The notes below the pieces were generated by a model that was not told the DNA's origin, did not search any database, and saw only the letters and a list, made by a program, of their open reading frames with translations. A program made the translations under genes and the position numbers. A stretch of DNA of 64,000 bases from Phoronis australis (lineage: Eukaryota; Phoronida; Phoronidae), in contig NMRA01000152.1 in NCBI GenBank assembly GCA_002633005.1, positions 300,833-364,832 of the forward strand, in the 5' to 3' direction. Below, piece after piece: positions 11,441 to 23,334 of this stretch; within the stretch, counting starts at the first letter, position 1, and the number at the start of each line of letters is the position of its first letter.

Positions 11441-12169
11441 CTGGGGTTGGAGTAAGTTTGAAAAACATAATAGGAATTTGTTTAATTTTCTGGTCAGCAA
11501 ACAACTCTAGCATCAGGAACTGATATCTCTTTGGGAAGTAATACATCTTTTGTCCATCTCGTATCAATCTGATCCGGTGCAAAGTCCTGCATTCTGCTGG
11601 CTTTATCATTAATTTGAAAATTTTATTGCCTTGGCCAGAGCATGGTACCTTATTCAATTGCATAATTTTCACCTTTCCTTTAAAACCTCCCAAGACAATA
11701 ATTTATTTTCGAAATCTAATAAGTCTTGAAAAAAAAAACAATTCCGGCATTATAGTACCTGATGTAGAAGACAGGTTTTCCATTTATCAAAATATTTCCG
11801 TTATTCCACAAAACTTGATTTTTCAGACCAATATTCTTGTGTAAATAGTCTATTATTTGTTCCCTGGATCAAAACATGTCAGAGTGCAATAGACTGAAAA
11901 TTTCAATAAGCAGAACTTAATAAGCAAAACAAAATTTAAGATTAAACAACCTTAATATTTTCTGTAAACATATTTAGAGGAACATTTAGGGAATATATCT
12001 GGAACAGCTAAACCCCCCCTCTCTAGAATATCTCATCTAACACTAGAGGTTTATTTTGGTAGATGAAGCCCTGGATGATATCACTTATCTCCCGTCTTTT
12101 GCTAGGGGGCATGGCTAAAGTATTCATAACATAAAATATTTTGGACAAAGAAACCTGTCTGTGGAGATT

Positions 12170-12900
12170 TTCTGAAAGGATTATTTAGGAAGTTCAATAG
12201 GATTCTATAGGAGTTCCACTGGATTGTAGTGAAGAGCAGTAGGATCTTATAGAATACACTATAGAATATCCTTTTGGACCTCATAGAATTTCCTATGGGA
12301 GTTGCTATAGCTTTCAAAAGTGCTGTACATATGCACAGAGCAATGCACAGATCGAAAATACTAAGTATCATTCTTAGAGGAAATTGCTTATGGCAATAAA
12401 TTGAGTAGAAACTGTTTATGCTCAATTCATTGCCACAAACAATTCTTTGGAAAGTTCAATAGGATCTTATAGAATATTCTATAGAAATTTCATCCGGATC
12501 CTATAGAATTTCCTATTGAAGTCGGTATAGGTTCCAAAAAGTACTTTATAAGCATCACCGTATAAAACAATGTACAACATAAGTAGTATTAAGTATCATC
12601 CTCAGAGGAAATTATTTCGGGCATTGAAATCAGTAGAACATTTCCGAATATACTGATAAGGATTCTATTAGAAGTTCAATAGGGCTCTGTGAGGATGTTC
12701 TATAGGATCTTATGAAATTGAATATTCTATAGAATATCGTTTTGGATCCTATAGAATTTCTTATTGGAGTTGCTGTAGGTTCCAATGAGTGCTATTGATG
12801 CATATTACAAAGAACAATGCCTAACACAGGCAACACTGATTATCATTCTTAAAGGAAAATTATTTCTGACAATGAAATGAGCACAATTTCTTTAGAAGGG
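12170..12900. repeat. Three diverged tandem copies of a ~220-240 bp AT-rich repeat
   Basis: Units start near 12185, 12447 and 12664. Each contains a GAAGTTCAATAGG-like start, a cluster of TATAGAATATTCTATAG-type palindromes, CCTATAGAATTTCCTAT, TATAGGTTCCAA, and an ending AAGTATCATTCTTAGAGGAAA. A small fragment (TAGGATTCTATAGGAAGTTC) recurs near 13507. No coding potential. Confidence 0.8.
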
Positions 12901-13544
12901 AAAGCCTTTCAGAATAATCTGAGAGTTGGCCTATTCTAGTTCAATTTAGAAAATAGTTAAATACTGGAATTTGCTTACTTGATATGAACCGGGAAAAGGC
13001 TCTTAAAGGTAATAAATCTTGGGTAGTCTATGGTGTTCAGTGTAAGGACCACCAGTGCTCCGACAGCTACGTAGGTCACGAAACAGTCCTTTAAAATGCG
13101 TATGTCACAAGGCGTATGTCATAAGACTCGGTTATTGTTAGCCACTTATGCTCCACTCGACATGGTTTTAATTCTGATGACGTCACTATCCTAGAGTGTG
13201 GGGCAGAAAGAGTCAGAAGAGGTGTCAAAAAGCTCTCAACGAACGCATCAAACGCCCATGTATGAATTACTAACGTGGATGAAGGTTCCCGAACTGTCAC
13301 ACTTATGGTATGCCGAGTTGCCATGTTAAAGCGTCACCTATTGGATATATAAAACTATAATAACACCAATAGCCAAGCTGAAGACCGTGGGAGACGGACG
13401 CAACATCGCTAACTCAAGTAGAGAAATTCCAGTATCTGACTTAATTGTTACCTCAACTAGATGTTTCAAAACGTTCAAGTTCTTATAATTCTATAAAAAA
13501 AGTTAATTAGGATTCTATAGGAAGTTCTTACCGTGTCAAGATTG

Positions 13545-14580
13545 CTACGTTGGTGACACAGTTTTCGCCTAGGCAGTCTAACGATAAAACTGTAATAGTT
13601 TCGGCAAAACTTTAACTGAGATGTGTCGTGACCTAAAGATGCATATTGTAAACGGTAGGAGTCAGAGAGATAAACATGGCGAGTTAAAATTTCACGCATC
13701 AGGTGGTTGTTGCACTGTAGATTATTTGATTGTGTCAACAAGTCTATTTCAACATATTTCAGATTTTGGTGTGGACACATTTGACGAGTCTGTACATTTT
13801 CCTATTGTTTGTAATGTTGCAGGTAATTGTGTGTATGACGGTTGTTGTAGCGTTAGCCAATCAACATCGCGATCGCACACTAGTGGCTGAGTAGCAGAAT
13901 TCCATGAAGTGTTGCTTATCAGAAAGTCTAGATCGAATAGTTGAACAATTTGCTGGTGGCAAGATATAAAGCGTAACAGATGGTGTCACGAATCCGTATA
14001 AACCAAGTGCTACATGGATGGCAATGTTTAAAAAGAAACGTGTTTATGCGAAGCGGCAAAGCAAACAACCTCCTTGGTGGGACAAAGAACTACAAACTGC
14101 AAAAAACACTAAGAAATCACTCTTTGATTATTTTTGGAGAGAGTCCTCGCTGAAAAATTGGCAGTATACATAGAAAATAAGAAAAAATTCGCATGTTATA
14201 CAAAGAAAAAAAGAGCATCAATCGAAGATGCTAGAAAATATTTTGGATAGCAGAAATAATCCAAAGCAATTTTGGGCTCTGGTAAAATCAAATTTTAATA
14301 GTAGCCCGAAGGAAACTTTGATAACTCCAGAACAGTGGTACGCTCATTTGAATTCGTTGCTCACTGAACGGACACAACTGAGCGACAATATCAAATGCGG
14401 CCGTTAGGCAACAAGAAAATCATCACAATTATAGTGATGCTTGTGACGAAAGTTTACCCAGTGATCTGAACACTTGTTTATCGTGTGAGGAAATTGACTG
14501 CGCTATACCGTATTTTCCAAACGGCAAAGCAGACGGCATTAATGATGATGTGTTTGAGATGCTGTACAAGGGTAGCTGTT
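13545..14580 (+). mobile_element. LINE fragment: end of AP endonuclease, linker and start of reverse transcriptase
   Basis: In shifting frames the sequence gives CRDLKMHIVNGR, DYLIVSTSLF and ESVHFPIVCN (the C-terminal half of an APE-type endonuclease), then WWDKELQTAKN and FWALVKSNFNS (the linker), then EEIDCAIPYFPNGKADGIND (the first RT block). Stops and frameshifts separate these pieces, so the copy is a pseudogene. It may be the same family as the RT ends at 1-470 and 40.5 kb, but no overlapping region allows a test. Confidence 0.8.
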
Positions 14581-17359
14581 GTTATTGAATTGGATACTGC
14601 TTTTCAGAAGAATTCCCACTTAGGTGGTGGGCCAGAATTTGTAGGGCTTCTAGAAAATAGTTTTTGTGAGTACTTTAGGAGGGGGTTTATTTTGGTGTTT
14701 TTTAATTCATTTATTAGAGTGTTTTCAAAATCTAAAAAGTTCCCACACTTAAAGCTGCACATTTTTGAGAAATTTGAGTTTGAAGTTACAAAATAATCAC
14801 CAAAGAGCTTAGTGAACTTATATTTGTAAAAACAACAGTTTCGGATAACTTTTTTGTAAAACAAGTAACATGGTCCCATCAGTGTCATTGTATTGAACAA
14901 TAATACACTTCTATATTTATTATATACTAATTGTAAACAGTGAAATTTAAAAAATGTAAAGTGACACCTAGTGGCATAAATACGAACTAAGTCTGAATAA
15001 TACTAGGAGGTTATTCTGGCATTGTGTGGCAACAAAAATAACACAAAGCACTTGAGACTGGGCAAAATTTGTGCCTCAATGACTGAACCATTGACTAATG
15101 GAGTAAAATATACTTCTTTGCATAATACACCAGAAACATGTTATACAAAAGCAATTTAGCTGAATGGTCTATGTGAATGTGCACACAAAGTATAAAAATA
15201 ACAGGTTATTCTGTGTTTAGCAAGCAAGCAGTATGAAACAAACACATGACAATGATCAAAGTATGTACTTTCTATGTCTAAATTAACAAATAAAATTCCC
15301 AGCTCACACTTTTTTAACACAAAAATAAAACGAAATAACGGGGTTGGTCAAGTTGGCGGTCTACATGTATTTAGGGTTGAATTGTCAAAGAACTATCCAA
15401 TGTTATGCAGTCAGTGTTGCTGATGTTACTACAGTTGTCACAACTTCACATTTCTGTACAGTTTGACTCAGCATTTCAGCACAAACTCAGTTTCCCTGCA
15501 CACAGGTTCGTTTTGCACGCAGCATACATCGTTTAGTACTGTCAATGGAGCTGTGGGCATTGCCATCCATTTTAACTGCAAAGCTCCACCGCCAAGGAGC
15601 CACCTATGGCTGATTAGAGAGGGCACAGTACTGCACACTGGTGATTGGCCCGCGTGCAATGAAGGGTCAAACACTGAGTCCTTGTTTGGAGGCAGGCAGG
15701 ATTTAAGCAAATGTTCGATTCAAAACATGTTATAAAGGCCTGTGTTCATTAGTGTGTCAGCAAGTGAATTATTGATCACTAGCCTCAATTCACTTTCACA
15801 TCTCTTAGTCGGGCACAAACTACAACAGTGAGTAGCTTCAACAGTCTTTTCTTAAGATTGCCTGTCCAAATAACTTCATGCACACTAGCTTTCTGAAGAA
15901 CAGCTTTAAAATCTTGCTTTAGTTTTGAAAGACAAAATACATCTCCATGTTAAAAGCTTTGATTCAATGAACCGTTACAAACAAAACTGTAGAAAAACAT
16001 CTCTGAAAACTGTGGATTCTTCACTCTTCACAATTTTTGTCTTTCTATTTTTCATAGCATGATGATCTGTGATACTTGTCTTCTTAAGCCACTGGTTTTT
16101 AACTTTGAATTTCATTTGCATATTCAGGTCTCGGGACTGAGTTGTTGCTTACGATACAAGTCCAACTGAAAAAAGTGAACTGTTAACAATAATTTAACAG
16201 TTAACTACGTGAGTTAACATGCTATTTTTTCAGACGGACTGGACCAGGAATTGATCCACCACCAGCCTAACAAATTTACATGCCGTCTGATCTGTCACAT
16301 AAAAATGTTGACCGTCTAACAATTAGATTAGTTCTTGCAGCTGACAATAAGTCACAGGCCCGTAGGAAAGCAAAAATTATTGGGAGGAGCACAAACGATT
16401 TGACTTCGCCATTTAACTCCCCCATTGCCACCACCTCCGCTACCCCCCCCCCCCGTCCTCCCGATGCCACCATATTTGTACCGAATCTCCCACGTGGGGA
16501 GGCACAGTTGCGGGTTTAAGGGGCTAAGAGGCCATGACCCCCCTAAAATTCTCCCAGGTTCCATTTGGCAGTTTGGAGGTGCCAATTTCTGACTGGTAGA
16601 ACCCTGGCTAATACTCTGCCTTGCCTCCCCCAACCCAAAATCCTGGATCTGCCTGTGGGACAATCCCAGGGATCCAGCCATTAAGAGTTGAGTAACCGTG
16701 AACAAACACGGAGAGTAAGAATGGGCCTAGGAGCAGTACACTGACCTGTATCGAGGAGCTGCCTCAAGTAGTTAGGCTATAGCTGAGATATAACAGTGTG
16801 AAAATACGAAATTCCTGATACACTAAAGCTAGTTGCTGGTCAGCTCAACTAGGATTCACTTGAGACAGACAGCTTAGCTCGTACCGGCCGTCTGCGTTCG
16901 TTCCAAGGGCAAGATTTGTTACTTGTTTTGTTGTTATCCCGTTTCGGGAAAACTTTATTTTATTATGGTCATTCTTTGAAAGTTTGAGGCCCCGAAGTCC
17001 CTGGCATAGTACCTTTGGGGCTGTTTCAAAATCCCTAGTTAAAACACTACAGGTAGTTCATTTTCTGGTGGCTGGGGAAAACGATAGGGTGTCCCAAAAT
17101 GTACACACTCCCTGTAGTTCTTGTGATTATCTTGAGGCCTACAGCATAGTTACATCTTATTTTTAACGTGGATACGTCAGTCATGACGTGCATGCGTATC
17201 AGGGAAAACAATCAATTCAGTTTTGAAGAACAAAAATTCATCACTCAATACTACTAGAAACTAAAAACACCAATTAACTGCGAAGACAGCGTTTCCAAGT
17301 TTAGTTTTATTTATTTAAGGATTTTTAAAGCGTTTTTTCTATCTACGGTTTGTGTGTAC
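14581..17359. other. No assignable gene; low-complexity C-rich tract at 16441-16455
   Basis: Nothing recognisable is encoded. A run of about 14 C residues near 16446 and the following GGGGCTAAGAGGCCATGACC block, together with CCTGGATCTGCC near 16640, resemble ends of degraded DNA transposons, but I could not pair two ends. A small hairpin (AACTGTTAA/TTAACAGTT) lies at about 16169-16195. Confidence 0.4.
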
Positions 17360-18155
17360 GAATTTCATCAATGTCTTTGAGAGTCATTTTAGATATGCAA
17401 AAATCGTCTAAGTGTACTTTACTGTTTGGGGATCGGATTATAGAGTTTTTCGAACTTCAGGCAGCAATTAAAATTCATTGAATTATCACCAATTCATACA
17501 AGGTTAACTTTTAACTGTCAAAAATCATCTATGAATCTATCGATATTCATAGATACATAAACAAGTAAATCAGAAACCAACGAATTTGTTTATCAAACAT
17601 AAATGTTATGCACAATTTCCGCATGAATGCTTGCATACTTTTGACGGATAACCGGGGGAATATGGGAGATGGGGTATTCGTACATGCATTAAGGTGTATT
17701 TTCAGGGGTACCTATAACGGTTCACGATGTAAACTTGAACTCCACTGGCAAAAAAACGTTGAAACCTTTGTTTATGATTGCGAGAGTTCTTTGAGTACCC
17801 CTTGCGACATGTACACGATCATTACAAATAGTAGCCTAGACAGCAGTCTTTCCACAAGTGGGAATTCCTGACAAACACCTCCTAGTAACCATCTTCAAAA
17901 GAGATATTATTCTTGTGATAGTACGGGAAACAGTAATATTATTTTATAGCTAACCATCGGAAATAGTCCTTTTGCGTAATTCACAAGTAGTGGTCTTCAT
18001 GATCTTCAAAATTCCACCCTTTCGAGTGCGGCAATCCTACTGTATTTTTTTCAAATTTTTGGTTGTTTGGGTCGGAATGGCTGTGCTGTGCAAGAATGTT
18101 TTGTCTTTTTTAATGAATTTGGAATCTCAACTTCCCTCGTGAATACTTGGCACAG
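17360..18155 (+). repeat. Dispersed repeat Y, copy 1 (uninterrupted)
   Basis: About 800 bp aligns colinearly with 39035-40014, for example TTTGAGAGTCATTTTA, ACCAACGAATTTGTT, CCACAAGTGGGAATTCCT, AACCATCGGAAATA and GAATTTGGAATCTCAACTT. The second copy carries a Penelope-like insertion. The repeat does not encode a recognisable protein. Confidence 0.8.
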
Positions 18156-19354
18156 TCGGATTTACAAACAGGGGTATCATATTGACGTCATTCAGTACTT
18201 AATTCCAAAATTCAATGCGCCAACGCCACGGGTACTTGTCAAGTTTGATATATGTAACCCCCTTGTTGCAACGACTAACTATACATGGTTTCTAGCAACT
18301 ATAAGAGACAAAACGTGAGATAATTACAGAAATTCATAAGCAGGAATAGAATGGCTACAGGACGGGATTGAACTGGAACCCTCTGGTACAACACTTCGGG
18401 GCAGTATGTGGCACCAGTGGATAATAAAATTAAAATGCGCTTGCCTGACTTACTTGAATGAATCCATGTAGTATTTCTGATGCTAAAATGTTTAGTGCCG
18501 ACCATCACGAATTGGAGAGGGTTCCGCAGGAGACAAATCTCCCTCCATCCTAGCTACATGTACGCCCCTCGGGATGCACACAGAAGTCCGTGCCCTGACT
18601 GTTGCATACTTCTGTATGCATTATACATTGCTCCTTGCCAGTTCAAAGGCTTAGTTTTGCGCCTTATATTTACCGTCAATCTTAATAAGCTTGTACGTTA
18701 CAAAATAGACACTGTGTTCGTCTTCTTCACTGTCTTAATCATATTTTCTAAACTTAGAATAAGTAATGCTTGCGTAAAAATTAATTTTGGTTGATATGAA
18801 TTCTGATGAGACTGATCATCATTCACAGCATTATTCTTAGGACATCTTATAACATGTCATGCCATTCTTAGAAATAGTCGAAATTAATCTATTTTAAAGA
18901 ATCATTTGTAATAAATTTCATCAACCATAACTCATAGTGTACAGTTGTCCTGCACGCACAGATATACATGTTTATAGAGGGAAAAAGGGACATGTATCCC
19001 GAACAGATCCACCAAGAGAGGGAGCCGTCTGAAATGGGACACCCTAAAGGAGAATGACACCCAAAACAACCTATTTTGTATCAATTTAGATCGAGTAGTT
19101 CTACTCGATAACTGCACGTTCGGTTGCGTTACCTGACGGCAGACGGAGGTGTTGAAATTATCCAATGACGTCATTGGTTTCACACGCAGTCTGTTCAGCA
19201 GTTCACAACACGGGTTACTGGTGACAGCTTATCGCTTGATTTCATCGTTTAACATCAATAAATCATCAAATATTCTTCCGTGAAATACAGACAGGAAAAC
19301 CTACATCTGTGTTGTTTGAACTTGTGATTTTTTGAGTTCTAAAGACAAAACGCT
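18156..19354. other. No assignable gene
   Basis: I see no coding signal. A B-box-like stretch on the minus strand near 18370-18390 (CCAGTTCAATCCC) might be a worn tRNA-derived SINE, but there is no partner A box. Confidence 0.4.
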
Positions 19355-19472
19355 TGTTATCCCGGTCATTGGCTCGGAACACGATCAGCCGGAGGCCCGT
19401 CGCGGCCGTACCGACTAGTCATCCCGGCCAGTGGCTCGGAACCCGATCAGGCCCGTCGCAGCCGACGGGACT
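19355..19472. repeat. Two tandem ~56 bp GC-rich copies
   Basis: ATCCCGGTCATTGGCTCGGA and ATCCCGGCCAGTGGCTCGGA start two adjacent copies, each followed by ACxCGATCAG and GGCCCGTCGC.GCCG. The block is much more GC-rich than its surroundings. Confidence 0.75.
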
Positions 19473-20119
19473 GGCACGAATATGAACCAGTTTGAGTTGG
19501 AAACTAAACCTCCAGTCACGAAAAGACTATAACAGTGACCCAAAGAAATAATTTGCACGCAATTATTTATGTGAATTAGTCACGAAACTGAAAATCTACT
19601 TACTTGTTGGGGGCCGCGAAGTCGGGTTCCCCTTCCACAGACCATCAGTGCAAAGGTTGTACAGTAACCATGGTTTGAGTAATGTATTTGTATTTCTAAA
19701 TAAAGATGCCCCTAACATGTGACCATAGCATATAAAATCGAGAAATTGTTTCACAACAGCTTTCTGTCAGCAAACACTGAATTAGCATGCGCTCACACGG
19801 CCTCGGTGCCAGGTCAATTACCTTTATTGCCGGCATCAAAAACCGGTAACTCAGTGGTTTTTTCTTTGCTGGCTTCTCAACATTTGCACTCACAAATACT
19901 ACAAAGGCATTACAAATTGTATCTAATGAGACTGACTTTGTTTCAGTTTCATATAAGCATTGCTTAGGATGAGAATAATTCCAGAACGCAGAATAATAAA
20001 CGTCTACATGACGACTCACCCGGCGCTAATCCCGACTTAGGTTTCACAGGCAATCAGTTCGAACTGGAATACATTTATTAAGAAATACTAGAGAGGCGCC
20101 GAAAACATAAGCAGGCAAC

Positions 20120-20400
20120 GGAACAATATGAATAGTTCTTTGGTAAGCCAGAATTCGTCAGAGAAATCACTGTCGACGAAATGCCAGCAACAGACACGGA
20201 GATGTTTCACGGCCTCATACTTGCTATTAACAGCGTACCTTTCATTCTTCACTTCCGTGAGCCACTTCATACGCATTTTGGGGCACCCGAGGAAGTCGAA
20301 AAAACGATATACCCGCTTTCTTCGCAGCTTCATAGTTTGGACAAGCGGGAACGATGCACCGCAATATAGCGGCAGTAACTCTGCAGACGAACCACTGACG
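20120..20400 (-). pseudogene. THAP zinc-finger domain with a frameshift
   Basis: On the minus strand one frame gives CIVPACPNYEAAKKAGISFF followed by RLPR (zinc ligands C-x4-C). A second frame continues PKMRMKWLTEV, then VCCWHFVDSDF (C-x2-H). Together these are the C2CH signature, the SFFRLPR core and the HF...DF ending of a THAP DNA-binding domain, as found in host transcription factors and P-element-type transposases. The halves are one base out of phase at a run of four G (plus strand, 20280-20283), so either the copy is a pseudogene or the run was miscounted. No start codon lies close upstream and nothing THAP-protein-like follows, so it may be one exon or a transposase relic. Confidence 0.7.
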
Positions 20401-21925
20401 TCGCTACGTCGTTTCTCACCTTCCTCAAAGGTAAACGCGACACCTCTCGGCAAGGTGAGGTCGACCGCATAAGAAGCGATGTGGATATAGACCGATTAAG
20501 ACGGTAAAAAAGACTGATTAAATCGGGTGGCATTCTCCTTTAAGATGAAAGGCTAAACATCATCAATTTTGGAAAAAAGTGATACTTCATTCCACCGTTG
20601 TGTGGTCTCAAAACGATGCAGGGAGTGACTTCCTTCAACATGAAAGCACGATTTCACAAAAAACAGGAAAACAGAGGTAATCGATTACAACACTGGGCCC
20701 TCTCTTCGTGAGCGGCCCCCGTAAGAATTGGTCAAATGAAACACAAAAAGGTGGCCACTTGAATGTCATCAATGGTCTCCTTCAAGAGCGGGGCCCCTAA
20801 ATATGAAAATATCTATATTTTCAAATATCAGGAAATGCGCAGCAATTGACGTTATCTATCAGGCCATCAATTTTTTTCAAGTGATATACAGTTTCGAGAA
20901 AAAAATAAAGCGAAAGTTGGCTCCGTTGTTCTTAGCCAGAGAGGGGCTCTAGAAAAATATAGTTTTGCATTCGCAAAATTGAATTACTGAATTTAAACAT
21001 CCAGTAAATTAGTACGCTCCGCAAAATCTTCGCTTTACAAATTTTCTCGATTTTTCGAAATACAAGTGTGCGTTTAGACGACGTGTGCTGCAAAAGCCAA
21101 GGCCTTAACGACAGTGTCCTAGCCAGGGTCCTCAAAAGGTAAACCATGCACTGATGGAGATTTGTTAAATGTTCTCTTAAATTTTCTCTCTTATCCGTTT
21201 TTCGCAGTCTTTCTTTTCTCGACTGTCCCCGGCACCACGCCTATGTCGATTGCCTCGGTTTAACCCAGACGCCTGGGAATTTTTTGGTGGTGTGTGCCCC
21301 CCAGCCCCCCGCTTCCTACGGCCCTGAGTCAGCTGTGTGCAGTTATTGAAATTCATTTTTTTAATCAGATGCTCATACTATAGTAAATCGATTGACACTT
21401 AAGGTAATCAACAGTTGACAAAATGGACAAGGGCATCCCCTGTCCTCAAATTACGACGGGACGCTGGCCACTTGGGCACTTCAATTTCATTACCAGAACA
21501 GACGCCTAAGTAATTAAGGGTTACGAAAAATTGAGAAGAGGTTCCCCCTGTCCCAGGATTAAGGTGTTGGATGACGACCACTTGAGCATGTTGATTGCAA
21601 CCATGTAGTCCATTTAACCTTCTCAAAATCTTTTTGACTTGAAGTGCTTAAAATCACACCCACAGTATAATGCCATATGATTATCCCCTGGCGCAAGCAG
21701 TGTCGATTTGGACAATCGAATGACAAAGTGTTCGAAAAACAGGATTGCAGCAGTATTTGTTTAAGCTGAGAACAAATACATGTAAAAACATTAACACCTC
21801 CTAAGGCATCCCTCTACGCGGAAAAGGTACTTTTAAACTTATAGCAACATGACTGGTTGTTTAATCATTGTGATACACAATTTGCCGAAAAGCATCTGAC
21901 ATATGGAAGACCTATGGTATGATGA
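20401..21925. other. No assignable gene; presumed intron or upstream region of the split membrane-protein gene
   Basis: No domain is recognisable in either strand. A C-rich block near 21290-21320 (CCCCCCAGCCCCCCG) resembles degraded transposon ends but has no partner. Confidence 0.4.
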
Positions 21926-22136
21926 CAATCTGTACTGGGCCAGCAGTATTGTCTAAGGCCTGGGCAAGAACAAGTTAAGAAAACAACCGATACTGATGAT
22001 AATGAACACTTTTGGAAAACACTGAGACGTACCTTTCAAAAACACATACCCGTTTTTCAAAGCTATAAAGTTGCTACTTCTTTCTCTTTCTTGAAACGAA
22101 ATCTTGGTCTAACAGACTTCTACAGCAGTACATCTG
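21926..22136 (+). CDS. Unrecognised membrane-protein gene, 5' part of exon split by Harbinger insertion
   Basis: From just after a TGA at 21923-21925 the frame stays open for 70 codons to the transposon edge; an acceptor such as GCCAGCAG at 21939-21946 could start the true exon. It includes NEHFWKTLRRTFQKHIPVF and KRNLGLTDFYSST. The frame is cut at 22136 by the Harbinger terminus. If the element and one copy of its 3 bp target are ignored, the same phase resumes at 32033 and leads into the large open frame ending at 33066. I do not recognise the family. The case that it is coding rests on frame continuity across the insertion and the later transmembrane segment. Confidence 0.45.
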
Positions 22137-22290
22137 GGCCCGGTTGCATAAAACTTGCTATCCGGCGTATAAGGCCTTATACGCCGGATAAGTCCTTATC
22201 CGGTGTATAACTTTTTATACGCCGGATAAGTTGGGTTGCATAAAAATCGTATAAAGTTATCCGCCGTATAACTCACACTATCCGCCGTAT
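22137..22290 (+). repeat. Harbinger left terminal inverted repeat and subterminal palindromes
   Basis: Starts GGCCCGGTTGCATAAAA and then has at least five copies, in both orientations, of a TATCCGGCGTATAA unit, including the palindrome CTTATCCGGCGTATAAG-like blocks. GGTTGCATAAAA appears a second time at about 22233. These are the likely transposase or Myb-protein binding sites. Confidence 0.85.
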
Positions 22291-22330
22291 AAAGTTACCC
22301 GACCATCAGACCTCGGATAACTCAATCAAA

Positions 22331-22960
22331 ATGAATGCACTGTATAGATTTAGAGCAAGGCAGAGGCAATTTGAAAGAGAAGTTACTGATCCCCTCAACA
22401 AGTACACGGATGAAGAGCTGAGAGGGAAGTTTCGCTTTGGGCGAGAAGCCATCCGTTTTATTTGTGGGCTAGTAGACGAAGATGTTAAGCCTGCCACAAG
22501 AAGAAATTTCTCGGTGTCAACCCTGATTCAAGTGTTGGTGTGCCTGAGGTACCTCGCAACTGGCAGCTTCATGAACGTTGTGGGTGACACGTTCCACAGT
22601 CTGCACAAGTCAACTGTTATAGTCGAATTGTGTCACGCGTCACCTCCGCAATTGTTCAACATTTAAACAGATTTGTAACATTCCCCACAACCCCACAGAG
22701 GCTCAATGAGATAAAGGCCGGTTTCTACAGAATGGCTCGATTTCCCGGGGTAATAGGTTGTGTTGATGGAACACATGTCAAGATAATTGCACCAACTGAG
22801 AACGAGCCCGACTTCGTGAACAGGAAGAACGACCACAGTCTCAANGGTTGTGTTGATGGAACACATGTCAAGATAATTGCACCAACCGAGAACGAGCCCG
22901 ACTTCGTGAACAGGAAGAACGATCACAGTCTCAACGTCATGTTGATCTGCGATGAAAAAG
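22331..22960 (+). pseudogene. Harbinger transposase (HARBI1-like DDE nuclease), exon 1, broken
   Basis: The ATG at 22331 opens a frame with YTDEELRGKFRFGREAIRFI and LVCLRYLATGSFMNVVGDTF, the usual N-terminal helical region of PIF/Harbinger nucleases. The frame shifts between about 22612 and 22630 (expected ...STVSRIV), with roughly two extra bases. It then runs through [29 protein letters not shown] (first catalytic D, codon 22765-22767) and [15 protein letters not shown] block of 89 bp (22756-22844) is repeated after the N at 22845 with two mismatches, breaking the frame again. The exon ends GAAAAAG|GTATTG at 22960 and joins in phase to 24973. The frameshift may be real decay; the duplication looks like an assembly artefact. 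Confidence 0.85.
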
Positions 22961-23334
22961 GTATTGACAAACTTACGCAACTTTATCAGCTACTTCTTAT
23001 CAGGGAATTGGCTTTGGGTTTGACAAATCTCAACGAGTCTTGCATTGCTATCGAACTTGACCCATTTTTCCGGTACAAGACGCTGACCTATTATTAACAG
23101 ATAAGGGGTTCTCGATGGGCACTGGACACGCACTTGCTATGTATGTAATTGCCAACTTTTCAATTCACAGTTTGCAATCGCATATCTATTTAGATACCGT
23201 TGTGTTACTTACGTTAAACTCATCAATATTGCTGACATGTAAATTTTCCCTCTTTTTAATTATTGTAAGTTAAACCACAACTGCCTGGAACAAATTTATT
23301 GCTAACCTCTCCTCGGGGGCACTCCCATTTAGTC

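Noticed and set aside
16280-16705. Overlapping frames with proline- or glycine-rich ends
   Set aside because: The bias comes from a C homopolymer on one strand and its G complement on the other.
18299-18508. Possible tRNA-like sequence on minus (CCAGTTCAATCCC)
   Set aside because: Only a B-box-like element; no A box at the right distance and no cloverleaf.
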